A DNA stretch of 14,372 nt from Baffinella frigidus. Lineage: Eukaryota; Cryptophyceae; Cryptomonadales; Baffinellaceae. Every line of letters starts with the position of its first letter. The stretch's first letter is position 1. Under the pieces are notes generated by a model. The model was given only the letters and a program-made list of their open reading frames with translations, searched no databases and was not told where the DNA came from. The stretch covers positions 1,346,996 to 1,361,367 of the forward strand of contig MU646324.1 in the NCBI GenBank assembly GCA_026770585.1, read 5' to 3'. A program made the translations under genes and the position numbers. Positions 14,316 to 14,372 of the stretch are shown here, one piece after another.

Positions 14316-14372
14316 TGAGGTGTAGGGTGCAGGGTGTGGGGTGTGGGGTGTGGGGTGTGGGGTGTTTGGGGT
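14316..14372 (+). repeat. Telomere-like variant tract (TGTGGGG) running off the right edge
   Basis: gaggtgtagggtgcagggtg leads into five or more perfect tgtgggg heptamers, then tttgggg. It keeps the 7-base period of the other tracts but with a homogenised variant unit. In gene sense it is C-rich, like the intron tracts. Confidence 0.85.

Overview
This is a stretch of eukaryotic nuclear DNA. It has no bacterial gene layout, no rRNA or tRNA that I can see, many short interspersed repeats, and one split gene whose exons are 75-250 bp. Telomere-type heptamers (CCCTAAA/TTTAGGG and degenerate forms) are abundant. That motif is known from plants, many algae, dinoflagellates and other protists. G/C-rich third codon positions, small exons flanked by (A)G|G, one likely GC intron donor and very repetitive introns make an algal or alveolate (for example dinoflagellate-like) genome my best guess. 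This is inference; the species cannot be read from the window.

Left part, 1-2460: mostly anonymous DNA. It holds short tandem repeats (a 48-bp pair, a 114-bp pair that keeps a minus-strand frame open, a 28-bp pair), a dense cluster of palindromes at 1138-1363, a phenylalanine-rich-coding tandem repeat near 2056-2126, and two inverted repeats. Centre-left, 2461-4197: a long, internally heterogeneous array of CCCTAAA-type heptamers with higher-order duplications and a head-to-head palindrome. Next to it, 4276-4988 holds four related palindromic MITEs with TA at both ends and CAG...CTG termini (pogo/Tigger-like architecture). Degenerate relatives lie at 6657-6753 and 8356-8491, and possibly at the left edge. 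Middle, 5000-8800: anonymous repeat-rich DNA with one weak minus-strand exon candidate (5941-6061), a 496-bp foldback element with 223-bp arms (7056-7551), a duplicated 65-bp block, and copies of a dispersed family of about 110 bp.

Right part, 8799-14049: a minus-strand multi-exon gene that runs off the right edge at its 5' end. I assembled nine exons (36, 44, 31, 27, 56, 83, 52, 25 and 46 complete codons) whose reading phases agree at the modelled junctions, apart from a possible missing exon between 12678 and 13538. They give about 402 residues ending at a TAA at 8799-8801. I do not recognise the protein family. Two exons carry hydrophobic helices, and the C-terminal part is soluble-looking.

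The most unusual feature is the introns. Several consist largely of degenerate telomeric heptamers, always with the C-rich strand in the sense orientation, and at least three splice acceptors sit at the edge of such tracts. Exon-like duplicates (11571-11656, 12841-12894, 9190-9376, 9480-9519) lie inside the introns, mostly beside these tracts. This suggests a gene growing by exon duplication, with telomere-like DNA serving as intron material.
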